61,021 bases of DNA from Pseudomonadota bacterium. GTDB lineage: Bacteria > Myxococcota_A > Polyangia > Polyangiales > Polyangiaceae. Positions within the stretch are counted from its first letter, which is position 1; every line of letters starts with the position of its first letter. Below, piece by piece: positions 23,251-31,741 of the stretch. The notes beneath the pieces were generated by a model. The model did no database searches. It was not told the origin of the DNA and worked only from the letters and a program-made list of their open reading frames with translations. The stretch is taken from the NCBI GenBank assembly GCA_023398955.1, contig JAEWRL010000255.1, positions 1-61,021 on the forward strand, read 5' to 3'. Both the position numbers and the translations under genes were made by a program.

Positions 23251-26186
23251 GGCCGCCTCCCGGTGCTTCGGGCGGCAATCCACTCATCGAGCTCATCCCA
23301 CTCGCCGAGGTCGAGCGTGTCGACGCGCAGCCCTTCGAGATCACCATCTCCTATCTGATTCGCGATGCGGCCGATACGCTTGAGCTTCCGGTTCACCGCT
23401 TGGACTTGCTGTGCACACTGTACGGCAAAGAGCGCATCGCCGCGCAGGTGGCTCTTGCCAGGATACGCTTGGCTCACCGGTTCGAGGCGAACGCCAACGT
23501 CATTCCTATACAAGAGACTACCAAGCACCGTCACCGTCGAAGCATTCTGGATGGATAACCCCCGGGCGCCATTGGCGAGGAGGCTGTCCTGTACGACAAC
23601 CTGTGATTCCTCGCCCGCTGCTATGGCGCTGCCTTTCCACCCGATGAACACTGCACCTCGGATGTCGAATCGAGCGCCGCGGAGGCGGATCGCATCTCCA
23701 CCCGCGTCCACGACCTCGATGCGGGTGAGGTCGCCTGCGGAATGGTCTATGTCGAGCGCATCTGCCGCAGTGTTGTTGAACTTCGAATCGGCGATCTGGA
23801 GCTCCTCCACGTATGCAGCGTGCAGCGCAGCCCCCGGGGAGGCACTCTCCGACAGGTGGATGTGAGCCAGCTGAATGTTGCTCGTGTCGTGAATGTTGAG
23901 CAGCCCCTCGAAGCGGAGCATCCCGTCACCCGCTGGCCGCGACCCACCACGTATCTCCACGAATCGGAGTCGCGAGCCAGCGGTTCCTCGCCCCTGAAGC
24001 GCCACGCCGCCCCACCTTGCTCCGCCTGCCTGGAAGCGGATCGGCGCGTCGCGAGTACCCTCGGCCACCACGCGACCGTGGAAGAGGAGCGATGCGCCAT
24101 CCGCAATCTCGAGCGTCGTGCCGGGTGCAATGGTGACGGAAGTCTCGCTGTCGTAGACGATGGTCCGTGAAACCGGCACGACGCCCGGGCCTAGCTCGAC
24201 GTGGCGCGCCTTTCTCTGACGGTAGCACCACGGGTGCGCGGAACGCTCACCAGCTGCTGGCCATGCGCCCATCCCGACACACACCTGCCCGGCCTCCACC
24301 GGCTCTCGAGAATCAGACTGATTGAGGCTCTCAACGGTCAAGGGTTCACCCGTCACCAGACTGTCGGCCTCCACCCGCGCCCGCGAGACTCGACAGCCGG
24401 CACCTACGACGAAGAATCGATACGTGTTCTCCGCTGGGACGGTCTTCACGGCGCCACGTCGTGGATGCAGGGTACGGGGCTCGAGCCTAACGCCTGGGAA
24501 CACATGCAGTGAACCATGCACGGCGGCTATCTCGCCGTCGCCGTGGGCAAACACGCGGTCCGCTTCCAGCTCCAACGCTCCAGACAGATTCGTGTCGGCG
24601 ACGAGGAGCCATTCGTCGGGCTGACAATCACCTTCCCAGTCCGCGGTGACCGTCCTCAGCGCGTAGCCCGACGAGCCGTCAACCGCCAGGTCGAGTATAC
24701 CAACACCTGGTTCGACCCACGGCTGAAGTGCGAGGGACATCTCCTGCCTCGAGAGAACCTCCAGCACGAAGCGCTCGCGTTTCGCCTGCTCCTCGAGCCG
24801 AGCAGCGACCGCCCGCGACTGGAGGGAACGGTTCATGGGCCGCAGCATCTCGTCGTAGTAGTCACCCAGATCCGGAAGAAGCTCGTAGGCATCCCAATAC
24901 GGATCCCTCGCTTGAGCATGCTCCAGCTGCGCCAGCAGTCGATCGACCCTGCCGCGCAGAGACTCTACTGAGCAGGCTCCGCGCAGTAGGTGATAGACCT
25001 TCGCGTTTCGCGTGCTGATGTAACCCGGCAGCTGCTTGAGGCGGAGCAGGAGCGGGTTCTCGGTACGGTTCAACTCGCGTTCGTGCTCGGCTCCTCTGAA
25101 GTTCCAAGCAATCGGCTCAAAACGGCCCTTGTAGGGGTCGAAGTAGAGCTTGTGGTTCTGGTCGAAGTCGTGCTGGTCCACGCCGAAAACCACGTCCAGC
25201 GCGTCGAAGAGCGCGAACTTCTCGACATCGATGTAACGATGAGCGAAGTCCTCGAACACGCTCGGCGAGCCCGAGTTGACCGCTTGCAGCAGCGCAGCAA
25301 GCTCGGACCGGTCCTCCATCCCGCTGGGCTCGACGGCGGACACCTTCGTCCAGCGGTCCGCAGACTTCCAGAGCGAGCTGACGAGCGTGTCGGGATCCAA
25401 GGGAGCCTCGTTCCCGGAGTAGATGCTCCCCGGCACGCGCCCGTCTTGTCGCAGGGTACCTTCATCCGGCTGCGTCTCGAAGAAGTAGATCCCCATGTAG
25501 TTGCGGTTGAGGAGCAGCCGCACCGGATAATACTCAGGGGAAAGCAGGCCCAGCTCGTCGGCGATCTCCAGGATGAGATGCTCGTCGAAGGGCATCGGCT
25601 CAGGGGTGTTGAGGAAGTTGAACGTCGCCCTTCCATCGAAGAGCTGCTCCCCCTGCATGCGCACCTTCCAGCTCTTCTGGGGGTGATTCCAGTTCCAGTG
25701 CTTGCCCCCTCGGTAGCGCACCTCGATCTCGTAGACGTCCGACCCCCGGGTGAGGTGACCATTGACGTAGTACGTGCGTCCCTCGCCGGGCGGAAGCATC
25801 TTGCCAAGGCGATCGAGGTCGTCGTTCGACAAGACCAAGCCATAGGTGGGGAGCGGCGAATCCTCGGCGGGAGGAGGCATCAGGAGCCTCCGTTGGTCCC
25901 TCTTGAGCCGATCGTGGAGATGTAAGTGAAAGAGCTCGAAGGTTAAGGGTTCCTTCTCACCGATGGCGATGACATGGCGGTAGTGAGCGACGACGGCCGA
26001 GTAGGAGTACCAAGCGACCAAGGCGAGGGCGGGCAGTGCGAGGAACAGCGCGCTCAGCCAGCGAATGCGCCACAGGCGCTGCCAGGCGCGCGGTTGACCG
26101 AAATGCGGCTCGGCCAGCGCCCGACGCTGGATCAAGCGATGGTAGAAGCATCTGATTGCTTCTAGCATTTGCGCTCGCTGTTCCAC
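23247..26186 (-). CDS. CotH-kinase-family membrane protein with C-terminal parallel beta-helix
   Basis: A 979-residue protein. Residues about 1-70 carry one transmembrane helix (WLSALFLALPALALVAWYSY). Residues about 120-480 match the CotH atypical kinase domain: YEIEVRYRGGKHWNWNHPQK, SWKVRMQGEQLFDGRATFNF, YYPVRLLLNRNYMGIYFFET, and DQNHKLYFDPYKGRFEPIAW. The usual family W-D-x-D motif reads W-N-F-R here (Asn362). Residues about 680-930 form right-handed beta-helix repeats (short lines rich in Gly, Ile and Asn such as NIHDTSNIQLAHIHL and VVQDSLLANGARGL). GTG 26186 has AGGTG upstream. Spore-coat CotH phosphorylates coat proteins outside the cytoplasm; this protein probably faces the periplasm or exterior. 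Being next to a VTC polymerase is a recurrent bacterial arrangement. Confidence 0.9.
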   Translation of the reverse strand: MEQRAQMLEAIRCFYHRLIQRRALAEPHFGQPRAWQRLWRIRWLSALFLALPALALVAWYSYSAVVAHYRHVIAIGEKEPLTFELFHLHLHDRLKRDQRRLLMPPPAEDSPLPTYGLVLSNDDLDRLGKMLPPGEGRTYYVNGHLTRGSDVYEIEVRYRGGKHWNWNHPQKSWKVRMQGEQLFDGRATFNFLNTPEPMPFDEHLILEIADELGLLSPEYYPVRLLLNRNYMGIYFFETQPDEGTLRQDGRVPGSIYSGNEAPLDPDTLVSSLWKSADRWTKVSAVEPSGMEDRSELAALLQAVNSGSPSVFEDFAHRYIDVEKFALFDALDVVFGVDQHDFDQNHKLYFDPYKGRFEPIAWNFRGAEHERELNRTENPLLLRLKQLPGYISTRNAKVYHLLRGACSVESLRGRVDRLLAQLEHAQARDPYWDAYELLPDLGDYYDEMLRPMNRSLQSRAVAARLEEQAKRERFVLEVLSRQEMSLALQPWVEPGVGILDLAVDGSSGYALRTVTADWEGDCQPDEWLLVADTNLSGALELEADRVFAHGDGEIAAVHGSLHVFPGVRLEPRTLHPRRGAVKTVPAENTYRFFVVGAGCRVSRARVEADSLVTGEPLTVESLNQSDSREPVEAGQVCVGMGAWPAAGERSAHPWCYRQRKARHVELGPGVVPVSRTIVYDSETSVTIAPGTTLEIADGASLLFHGRVVAEGTRDAPIRFQAGGARWGGVALQGRGTAGSRLRFVEIRGGSRPAGDGMLRFEGLLNIHDTSNIQLAHIHLSESASPGAALHAAYVEELQIADSKFNNTAADALDIDHSAGDLTRIEVVDAGGDAIRLRGARFDIRGAVFIGWKGSAIAAGEESQVVVQDSLLANGARGLSIQNASTVTVLGSLLYRNDVGVRLEPVSQAYPGKSHLRGDALFAVQCAQQVQAVNRKLKRIGRIANQIGDGDLEGLRVDTLDLGEWDELDEWIAARSTGRRP

Positions 26187-26241
26187 GATTCACCTAGTTC
26201 TTCTGGTTCGATACGAGCGGTCCACTGGGAGCTCGATGCGG

Positions 26242-27543
26242 TCAGCGCATGTTCAATGCCGCTTGGACCATGAGCCGGGATCGCTCTTCCCAGAGCGGGA
26301 GCGTGTTATCCATCGGCCGCAGGATGTCGCCCTGCACCATGAGGCGGAACAGGTCCCCGACGTGCAGGTTGACCCCAGCCGTGACCTCGAAGATGTGTGC
26401 GTCGCGCACATGATCCTCGATCTTGACCACCTCTCCCTTCGCGAGGGGCTCGAGCTGGAGCCGCCAGACGTCTGTGAGTGGGAGCATATAGCCAGCATAG
26501 AGAACGGCAGCCCAGCTCTCGGCTTCGTCGATGGAGTAGTAGTTCTGCCCGTACATGCCCTGCGCAAGGATCGTCGCCTCACCGATCTCGAGCTCTGCCC
26601 CCACCTCACCCATGACGGCACGGCTCGGCAGATCCGGACGCGCGACCTCGTCGAAATGCTTGAGCGACCCGCTGGCGAACAGCTCCAGCATGTCGAGGGG
26701 ACGCAGCTCGAGGCGTCCCGCGACGTCCTTGCTGTCCCCATCCTCGCCGGCGTTGGCACCCGCGCCGTTGAAGACCCCAACCTGATACTCGAGGCGGGGG
26801 TGACGCAGCAGCCTGCCTTCGATCTGCGCACCGACGTCGCGGTCTCCATAACCGAGCTCGCTCACCAACCAATCGTTGGCCAGACCACGATCGATGAGGG
26901 GAAGACTCCCTCGTCCCCAAAGCTCGATGGCGCCAAAGGGCTTCTTGAACTGACCGACTCGGAACTCGAGGGCACGCAAGGGCCTGATCCGTATGTAGGC
27001 ATCCCGCAGCAGCTCGAGGGCACCGCGTCCCGCATCCGCGTCCGTCGCCTCGAACTCGAGCTGGCCCTCGAGGAGCCGCCCCTGGGACCACTCAACGGTG
27101 AGGCGCGCTCGCTGTAGCTCGAACTCGTGCGTCGGCTCGTCGTCCTCGATCTCGTAGAGCGCGTGAACGAACCCTCGCACATCGATATCGGACTTCTCCT
27201 CCCACGGGGGGCGGGGGGGCTCATCGTCCTTCTCGTCCGCTGCAGCCGGCTGGTCCTCCTGCCCAGCAGCCACCGCCACCGAAGCGGTCTCGGTGCTCGA
27301 TGCGTCCAGGCCTGCGGCCGCAGCACCAACACCAGGCTCGTCGTCACCCGCCGCGCCCATCGGTGCATCGGCCGCGACGGCATCACCAGCTACCGAGCCG
27401 CGCGGGCCGGCAGCTGGGCTCGATTCTTCCATCGCGGGCTGCCCGGCGTCACTTCCCTGTGTCTCCTGAGCGAAACCGGGACGCGACACGGCTCCGCCCC
27501 CCACGAGCATCAACGCCATCGCGCCGCAAGCCTTCATTCGCAT
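26242..27543 (-). CDS. OprO/OprP-like phosphate/polyphosphate-selective porin
   Basis: A 433-residue outer-membrane protein. It starts with a signal peptide (MRMKACGAMALMLVGGGAVS), an Ala/Asp/Glu-rich linker to about residue 115, then a 16-strand-type porin domain: DIDVRGFVHALYEIEDDE, HEFELQRARLTVEWSQGRLL, LRALEFRVGQFKKPFGAIEL and LEYQVGVFNGAGANAGED. These match the phosphate-selective porin O/P family. The last residues (FRLMVQGDILRP to NMR) are unusual in ending in Arg rather than an aromatic residue. GAGGAG lies nine bases before the ATG. It is the first gene of the operon, with 55 bases to CotH. It gives an outer-membrane route for phosphate or polyphosphate alongside the polymerase below. 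Confidence 0.86.
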   Translation of the reverse strand: MRMKACGAMALMLVGGGAVSRPGFAQETQGSDAGQPAMEESSPAAGPRGSVAGDAVAADAPMGAAGDDEPGVGAAAAGLDASSTETASVAVAAGQEDQPAAADEKDDEPPRPPWEEKSDIDVRGFVHALYEIEDDEPTHEFELQRARLTVEWSQGRLLEGQLEFEATDADAGRGALELLRDAYIRIRPLRALEFRVGQFKKPFGAIELWGRGSLPLIDRGLANDWLVSELGYGDRDVGAQIEGRLLRHPRLEYQVGVFNGAGANAGEDGDSKDVAGRLELRPLDMLELFASGSLKHFDEVARPDLPSRAVMGEVGAELEIGEATILAQGMYGQNYYSIDEAESWAAVLYAGYMLPLTDVWRLQLEPLAKGEVVKIEDHVRDAHIFEVTAGVNLHVGDLFRLMVQGDILRPMDNTLPLWEERSRLMVQAALNMR

Positions 27544-28276
27544 TCAAGCATTCTCCTCGACAGACGTCGTTGGTGTTAGCCGCCCCAAACCGCATCGTCA
27601 ACGAATAGCCACATAGAGCAGCGTGTTTCGCGAGCACCGTGTCGACGATGCTTTCTCAACTCGCTACGGAATCTGGGTGAGCTCGGGCCGCGCGGAATGC
27701 GCGGACTTGCGCCAGCCCGATGCGGCGAGGCGCCCCTAATGGGGAGCGTCCCCAGTCGTCTTGGAGACCCGCTGCTCCGCTGCTCGGAAGGGAGATCGCG
27801 GCTCGTCGTGTCGTCGGGCATCCACGACAAGAGCTCCAGCCTCCAGGAACGCAGCGTTTGCGCGATTCGAGTCCCGAAGCGTAGCACTCGTTCCAAACGG
27901 ACGGCGTGGTTCGACGAGCCGCACACGAAGTGAACAACGCAATCCGCGATGTTGTTGAGACGCAAGACACGACGAGCCCCAGCCCGAAATCATACCCAAC
28001 ATGGAGCGGACGAGATGGGCCTCACTCGCTGCGTGTACATCTTCAGCTCGAGTGGATGGGTTCAACCAACGAGCGTGGCCGCTGGCTCGAGCGCGCGCGA
28101 GCAGCTCAGAGCAGAGCCTCCCGAGGCGTCGCGAGCCGCACGGCTCTGGCGGTGGCGGCTTGGGGGCCCTAAGTACCCACCTCGAACTCAGCGCGGACCG
28201 GTCGGTCTCACGCCGGGCAGAAGCACGCTCCCCGCGAGACTCCACTATCCGCCACGTACTTGGAGAGGAAAGCCAG
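27544..28276. other. 733-bp intergenic region, no gene recognised
   Basis: Divergent region between the porin operon and yceI. Several overlapping frames exist on both strands but none has a family match or a consistent start. The porin-operon promoter should lie near 27560-27700 and the yceI promoter near 28150-28260. A 10-base AGCCACATAG at 27607-27616 recalls the motif at 7622 and 36489. Confidence 0.4.
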
Positions 28277-28822
28277 ATGAAGCGTCGCCACGTCCCCGTG
28301 CTCCTGAGCACATTGGTATTGGCACTTTCGAGTCCGTCCATCGCTGCCTTCAAGAGCAAGGGTGAACCGGAAGTCGGTTTTGTGGCCGTCGGCCCCGCCG
28401 GCCTCAAGATCAACGGCAAGACGAGCAAGCTCACCGCGGTCGAACGTGATGAGGTCCTGTCCGTCAAGGTGCCCTTGACCAACCTGGAGACGGGCATTGG
28501 CCTACGAGACAAGCACCTGAGAAAGTACCTCGACGTCGCCAAGTACCCCACAGCCGCCCTGAATGTCCGTCGGAGTCAACTGAAAGTGCCGGAAGACGGA
28601 AAGAGCTCGTCGGGACGCGCCACTGGCGCTTTTACGCTGCACGGCACCACGAAGCAGCTGCCATTCAAGTACCAAATGAAGCGGAAGGGGCCAAGCTACT
28701 GGGTCCGCGGTACCTCCTCCTTGGACATCCGCGACTACGGCATCGAGGTGCCCTGCTACCTGGGAATCTGCGTCGAGCCTACCGTGAAACTCGACGTGAA
28801 GTTCCAACTCGAAGATCGCTAG
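28277..28822 (+). CDS. YceI-family periplasmic protein
   Basis: A 181-residue secreted protein of the YceI/polyisoprenoid-binding lipocalin-like family. The signal MKRRHVPVLLSTLVLALSS ends at SIAA-F. Family features are the strand VGFVAVGPAGLKINGKTSKL, the region LRDKHLRKYLDVAKYPTAAL, and TGAFTLHGTTKQLPFKYQMK with the final strand YGIEVPCYLGICVEPTVKL. Two cysteines in CYLGIC are not typical of the family. GAGAGGA six to twelve bases before ATG 28277 decides the start; the open frame upstream is longer but without signal. YceI proteins bind isoprenoid-type lipids in the periplasm; the role in this organism is not known. Confidence 0.92.
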   Translation: MKRRHVPVLLSTLVLALSSPSIAAFKSKGEPEVGFVAVGPAGLKINGKTSKLTAVERDEVLSVKVPLTNLETGIGLRDKHLRKYLDVAKYPTAALNVRRSQLKVPEDGKSSSGRATGAFTLHGTTKQLPFKYQMKRKGPSYWVRGTSSLDIRDYGIEVPCYLGICVEPTVKLDVKFQLEDR

Positions 28823-28869
28823 CAACCGCGGACCGCGCGGGGCACCAGCCGCCCACCGCCAGCCGAGGG

Positions 28870-29211
28870 CTACTCCTCCTCCTCGGCTCCTGAGTCCAGA
28901 TCGGCAGCATTCATGCCTTCCCGAGCCAGCCGCATCGCCGTCTCGGCGATCATGTGGCCGGCACGCTCCAGCTCCCCGATGTCCGCCGCCACGTCCACGG
29001 CGCGCTCAGCTCGTTCTGCCTTCAAGAGCACCTGCATGGAAGTGCGCTCCAACATGCTGGCAGCAAGGTCACAGCGGTCCGCGTGAGTGAGCCGCTTTGC
29101 ACGGAGGGTCACAAACTTCAGCGCCGCGCTGGTCACCTTGCACCATTTACTCGAACTCTTCACCAGCGTCCACCAACCCTGCGCCCATGGCACGGGATCG
29201 CCGGTCGACAC
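28870..29211 (-). CDS. small helical hypothetical protein (113 aa)
   Basis: A compact, probably all-helical, cytoplasmic protein starting at GTG 29211: hydrophilic N-terminus (STGDPVPWAQGWWTLVK), two long amphipathic helices (ADRCDLAASMLERTSMQVLL, VAADIGELERAGHMIAETAM) and an acidic tail ending in four Glu. Composition is coherent over the full length and it has no competing gene on the other strand. It superficially recalls four-helix-bundle accessory proteins of diversity-generating retroelements, but I see no retroelement here, so the resemblance is not evidence of that role. Function unknown. Confidence 0.5.
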   Translation of the reverse strand: MSTGDPVPWAQGWWTLVKSSSKWCKVTSAALKFVTLRAKRLTHADRCDLAASMLERTSMQVLLKAERAERAVDVAADIGELERAGHMIAETAMRLAREGMNAADLDSGAEEEE

Positions 29212-29226
29212 AGGCGGTAGTCCCTC

Positions 29227-29301
29227 GGCGGTTCAAACGTCGCCAAGTTCGGCAGGCCCATTTGCCAGCGTTCTCGCGGCCGTCCGCAATCAGCCGGCTA
29301 G
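29227..29301 (+). repeat. dispersed intergenic repeat, copy C (divergent)
   Basis: This 75-base stretch aligns without gaps to the copies at 33997-34071 and 60785-60859. Conserved blocks include TCGCCAAGTT, CGTTCTC and GTCCGCAATC. It lies between the small helical gene (28870-29211) and the receiver-domain gene and is the most diverged copy. Confidence 0.6.
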
Positions 29302-29305
29302 GCTC

Positions 29306-29737
29306 TCAGGCGTAGAGGCTGGATATCTGGCGGGCCACCTCGCGGCGCAGCACCTCGATGGACACCGGCTTCTCGAACACGGCAGCAGCTCCGAGCGCCC
29401 GTGCTTGTTGCTTGCGCTCTTCGTTGCCATGGGCCGTCACGACGATGAACCGCGGCAGACAGTCCGCGTGTTCGAGCGCTGCCAACGCCTCGAGACCGGA
29501 CAACCCCGGCATGCAGATATCCGTTATCACCAGGTCTGGAAAGGGCACCTCCACACGCCCGTAAGGGTCCGCGAGCGTGTCGAGAAGCTCAGCGCCGTTG
29601 CTAGCTTCCAGGACGCGATATCCGTCGTGCTCGAGGACCCGACACACGAGCCGCCGGAAAGCCTGATCGTCATCCACGATCAGGACCGTGCCGCTACAAA
29701 CCGACGAATTTGCGAGCTGTTCGTGTCGCCCCGCCAT
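29306..29737 (-). CDS. single-domain response regulator (CheY-like receiver)
   Basis: A 143-residue stand-alone receiver domain. All hallmarks are present: the acidic pair in VLIVDDDQAFRRL, the phospho-acceptor Asp in LVITDICMPG, the Thr in FIVVTAHGN and the Lys in VFEKPVSI. There is no output domain, so it must act by protein-protein contact, as is common in myxobacteria. ATG 29737 (preceded by GGGGTGA) is preferred to the TTG just upstream. It is divergent from the PAS/receiver protein at 30002-31570, and the two may belong to one pathway. Confidence 0.92.
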   Translation of the reverse strand: MAGRHEQLANSSVCSGTVLIVDDDQAFRRLVCRVLEHDGYRVLEASNGAELLDTLADPYGRVEVPFPDLVITDICMPGLSGLEALAALEHADCLPRFIVVTAHGNEERKQQARALGAAAVFEKPVSIEVLRREVARQISSLYA

Positions 29738-30001
29738 CAATCACCCCGACGGACCTCAGTTGCCTCACCCACGCGAGGTGCCCACGCTAACACTGAATGC
29801 GCCCCCCCGGGAAGAAGCTTCGCGCGGCCGGTGCGCAGTTCACCGCCAGCGATGCCGTGCAGCCTTGGCAGGGCGCGTCGCGATACACCACGGCCGTGAG
29901 TGTACGAAGTGCGCGCCTCCGCGACATCCGCGCACACGGTCCAGCGAAACGTTTCGCAAGCCACTTGGTGGCACTAGCGAACAGCGCTAAAGAACCGTTG
30001 C

Positions 30002-31570
30002 GTGACGGGTGGGCATCCTGGGGCCAAGGGATTCGAGACGAGCGGCGTACCGGCGCCAGAGCGACAGCTGCATTCAGGTTCCAGCGCGGCGGACGCACCC
30101 GGCACGTTCTTCAGCTATATCAGCGCCCCAGACAGGCGTTCGGGATTCTTCCGAGCCTCAGAGGGAGTGGCCGCTGTCCTGGGATACGACGCCCGGAGCA
30201 TCACGGGCCGCACCGGGCAAAAGTACCTGGCTATCGTCCATGAGCAGGATAGGGAGGCGCTCCTGGGATGCGTCGCCAACGCGGTGGCCCGCGCACGCCC
30301 GTTCCAGGTCCGCTATCGCGCCCGAAGTGCATCCGGGTCGATCCGTTGGCTCTGGGAGAAGGGGCAGCCGCGTGTCGATCCAAGCGCCGGAGGAGTCGCA
30401 GCCGTTGAAGGTCGCGTCTTCGACGTGACGGAGCTCCTGGTGGACCTCGAGAGCGAGCGGACGGCTGCGCAGCACGAGGCAACCTGGCACTGCCTCCAGC
30501 AGGTGGCTCGTCGACTGCTGTCGCCCTCGGACGACGCCCTGACGAGGGGCTTCCGTTCTCACGACGGCGACGCCGCGCCGGGTACCATCGCAGGGAGCGA
30601 GCCACCGTGGAGCGTCGTCAACGCAAATCTGCACGCACTTCTGACACTTGCGGAGGAGCGGGAACTGCAGCGCAGTGTCGTGGATTTGAACGCCGCGGTG
30701 CGCTTCGCGGTGTCGATCCTTCGAGCTGACGCGAAGTACGCCGGGTTCCCGCGCCTCTCGCTCGCCCGGCCCCTCCCCCACGTCGCTGCTGACGCCCAGG
30801 AGTTGTCTCAAGCCGTGCAGACTCTGGCGCTCCGGGCTGCTCGAGCCAGTCGCTCACTGGACGGCGTCCGCCTTGTGACGGCCGCGGCCGAGTGCGGACA
30901 CCAACCGGGCGGGATGTGCGTCACTCTCGAGGTCAGTGACGATGGGCGGTCGATCGGCGCTCGCGAGCTCGAACGTCTGTTCGAGCCCTGCGAAGACGAC
31001 GGCACGGGTGTGTGCGACTTCCAGCTAGCGCGCGTCAGACACTCCATTCAGTCGATGGGGGGGTGGGTCAGTGCGGCGGCTCAATCAACGGGCGGCTTGG
31101 CGATCAATCTATACCTCCCGGTCGCATCGACGCTCGCTGCCGCCCCAGGCGTGTCGCGCGTTCGCGAACGCCAACCCCCAGCGACGCCCCGCGGCTCCGT
31201 GCTGGTCGTCGACGATACGCCGCTGGTCCGCCGTGCTGTGGCCATGACGCTTCAGCGCGCTGGCTTTCGGGTACTGACGGCAGGCACGAGCTCGGAAGCG
31301 CTGGCAAGGCTCGTTTCGGAAGGCAGCGGTATCGACGTCCTGGTCACCGACCTCGTCATGCCCGAGGGCAGCGGGGTGGAGCTCGCGCAAGCAGTTCGGC
31401 ACCAGCTTGCTCACGTTCGAGTCCTGTACGTCTCGGGTTATCCCTGGGACGTCGCCTCCTTCGGGGAGTGCCCGCAAGAGCAGGGCACGTTCCTCCAGAA
31501 GCCATTCGCCCCTGGCGTACTTGCTGATGCGGTCGCTCGCCTGGTCACCGCAGCGCGCGGCAGTCGCTAG
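30002..31570 (+). CDS. PAS / degenerate histidine-kinase-like / receiver hybrid protein
   Basis: A 522-residue cytoplasmic signalling protein starting at GTG 30002. Residues about 35-145 form a PAS domain (ASEGVAAVLGYDARSITG, VRYRARSASGSIRWLWEKG). Residues about 150-385 have the layout of a histidine kinase, but the H-box is missing, the N-box Asn is lost (AQELSQAVQTLALRAARAS) and the G2 box is eroded (GTGVCDFQLA), while the D-box-like VSDDGRSIGARELERLFEP survives. Residues about 398-515 are an intact receiver (VLVVDDTPLVRRA, VLVTDLVMPEG, LQKPFAP). It therefore looks like a pseudokinase that may sense a ligand through PAS and work through its receiver. It lies divergently from the single receiver gene. 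Confidence 0.85.
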   Translation: MTGGHPGAKGFETSGVPAPERQLHSGSSAADAPGTFFSYISAPDRRSGFFRASEGVAAVLGYDARSITGRTGQKYLAIVHEQDREALLGCVANAVARARPFQVRYRARSASGSIRWLWEKGQPRVDPSAGGVAAVEGRVFDVTELLVDLESERTAAQHEATWHCLQQVARRLLSPSDDALTRGFRSHDGDAAPGTIAGSEPPWSVVNANLHALLTLAEERELQRSVVDLNAAVRFAVSILRADAKYAGFPRLSLARPLPHVAADAQELSQAVQTLALRAARASRSLDGVRLVTAAAECGHQPGGMCVTLEVSDDGRSIGARELERLFEPCEDDGTGVCDFQLARVRHSIQSMGGWVSAAAQSTGGLAINLYLPVASTLAAAPGVSRVRERQPPATPRGSVLVVDDTPLVRRAVAMTLQRAGFRVLTAGTSSEALARLVSEGSGIDVLVTDLVMPEGSGVELAQAVRHQLAHVRVLYVSGYPWDVASFGECPQEQGTFLQKPFAPGVLADAVARLVTAARGSR

Positions 31571-31662
31571 CACTGCACGCACCGGCATCCACCTCCTGCA
31601 GGAGCAACGCGCACGTGAAGACGGCGCCCGCTCGACTGTGTGGGCCGGGTTCAAGAATCGGC

Positions 31663-31690
31663 TTGACTCGTCCGCTATAGCGGATACCCT
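31663..31690 (+). promoter_or_regulatory. predicted metY promoter with a perfect 14-bp palindromic operator
   Basis: TTGACT (31663-31668) and TACCCT (31685-31690) are separated by 16 bases and resemble a sigma-70-type promoter 50 bases before metY. The spacer contains TCCGCTATAGCGGA (31671-31684), a perfect 14-base inverted repeat. Its position between -35 and -10 is that of a repressor operator. The cognate regulator is unknown; the XRE-cupin regulator at 35089-35793 in the same cluster is one candidate. Confidence 0.5.
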
Positions 31691-31741
31691 CCGACGAGCA
31701 GAACGGGCAGCCACTCGACCCCTCGCAGCAACACGGCAATC

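Noticed and set aside
28870..29211. Diversity-generating retroelement accessory protein
   Set aside because: The helical small protein only loosely resembles such accessory proteins, and no reverse transcriptase or template/variable repeat pair is present.
31401..31440. GTTCGAGTCC resembling a tRNA T-loop
   Set aside because: It lies in the coding sequence of the PAS/receiver protein and no acceptor or anticodon arms can be built around it.
31571..31741. Possible SAM riboswitch upstream of metY
   Set aside because: No recognisable SAM-I, SAM-II or SAH core motif; the palindrome lies within a promoter spacer rather than a transcribed leader.
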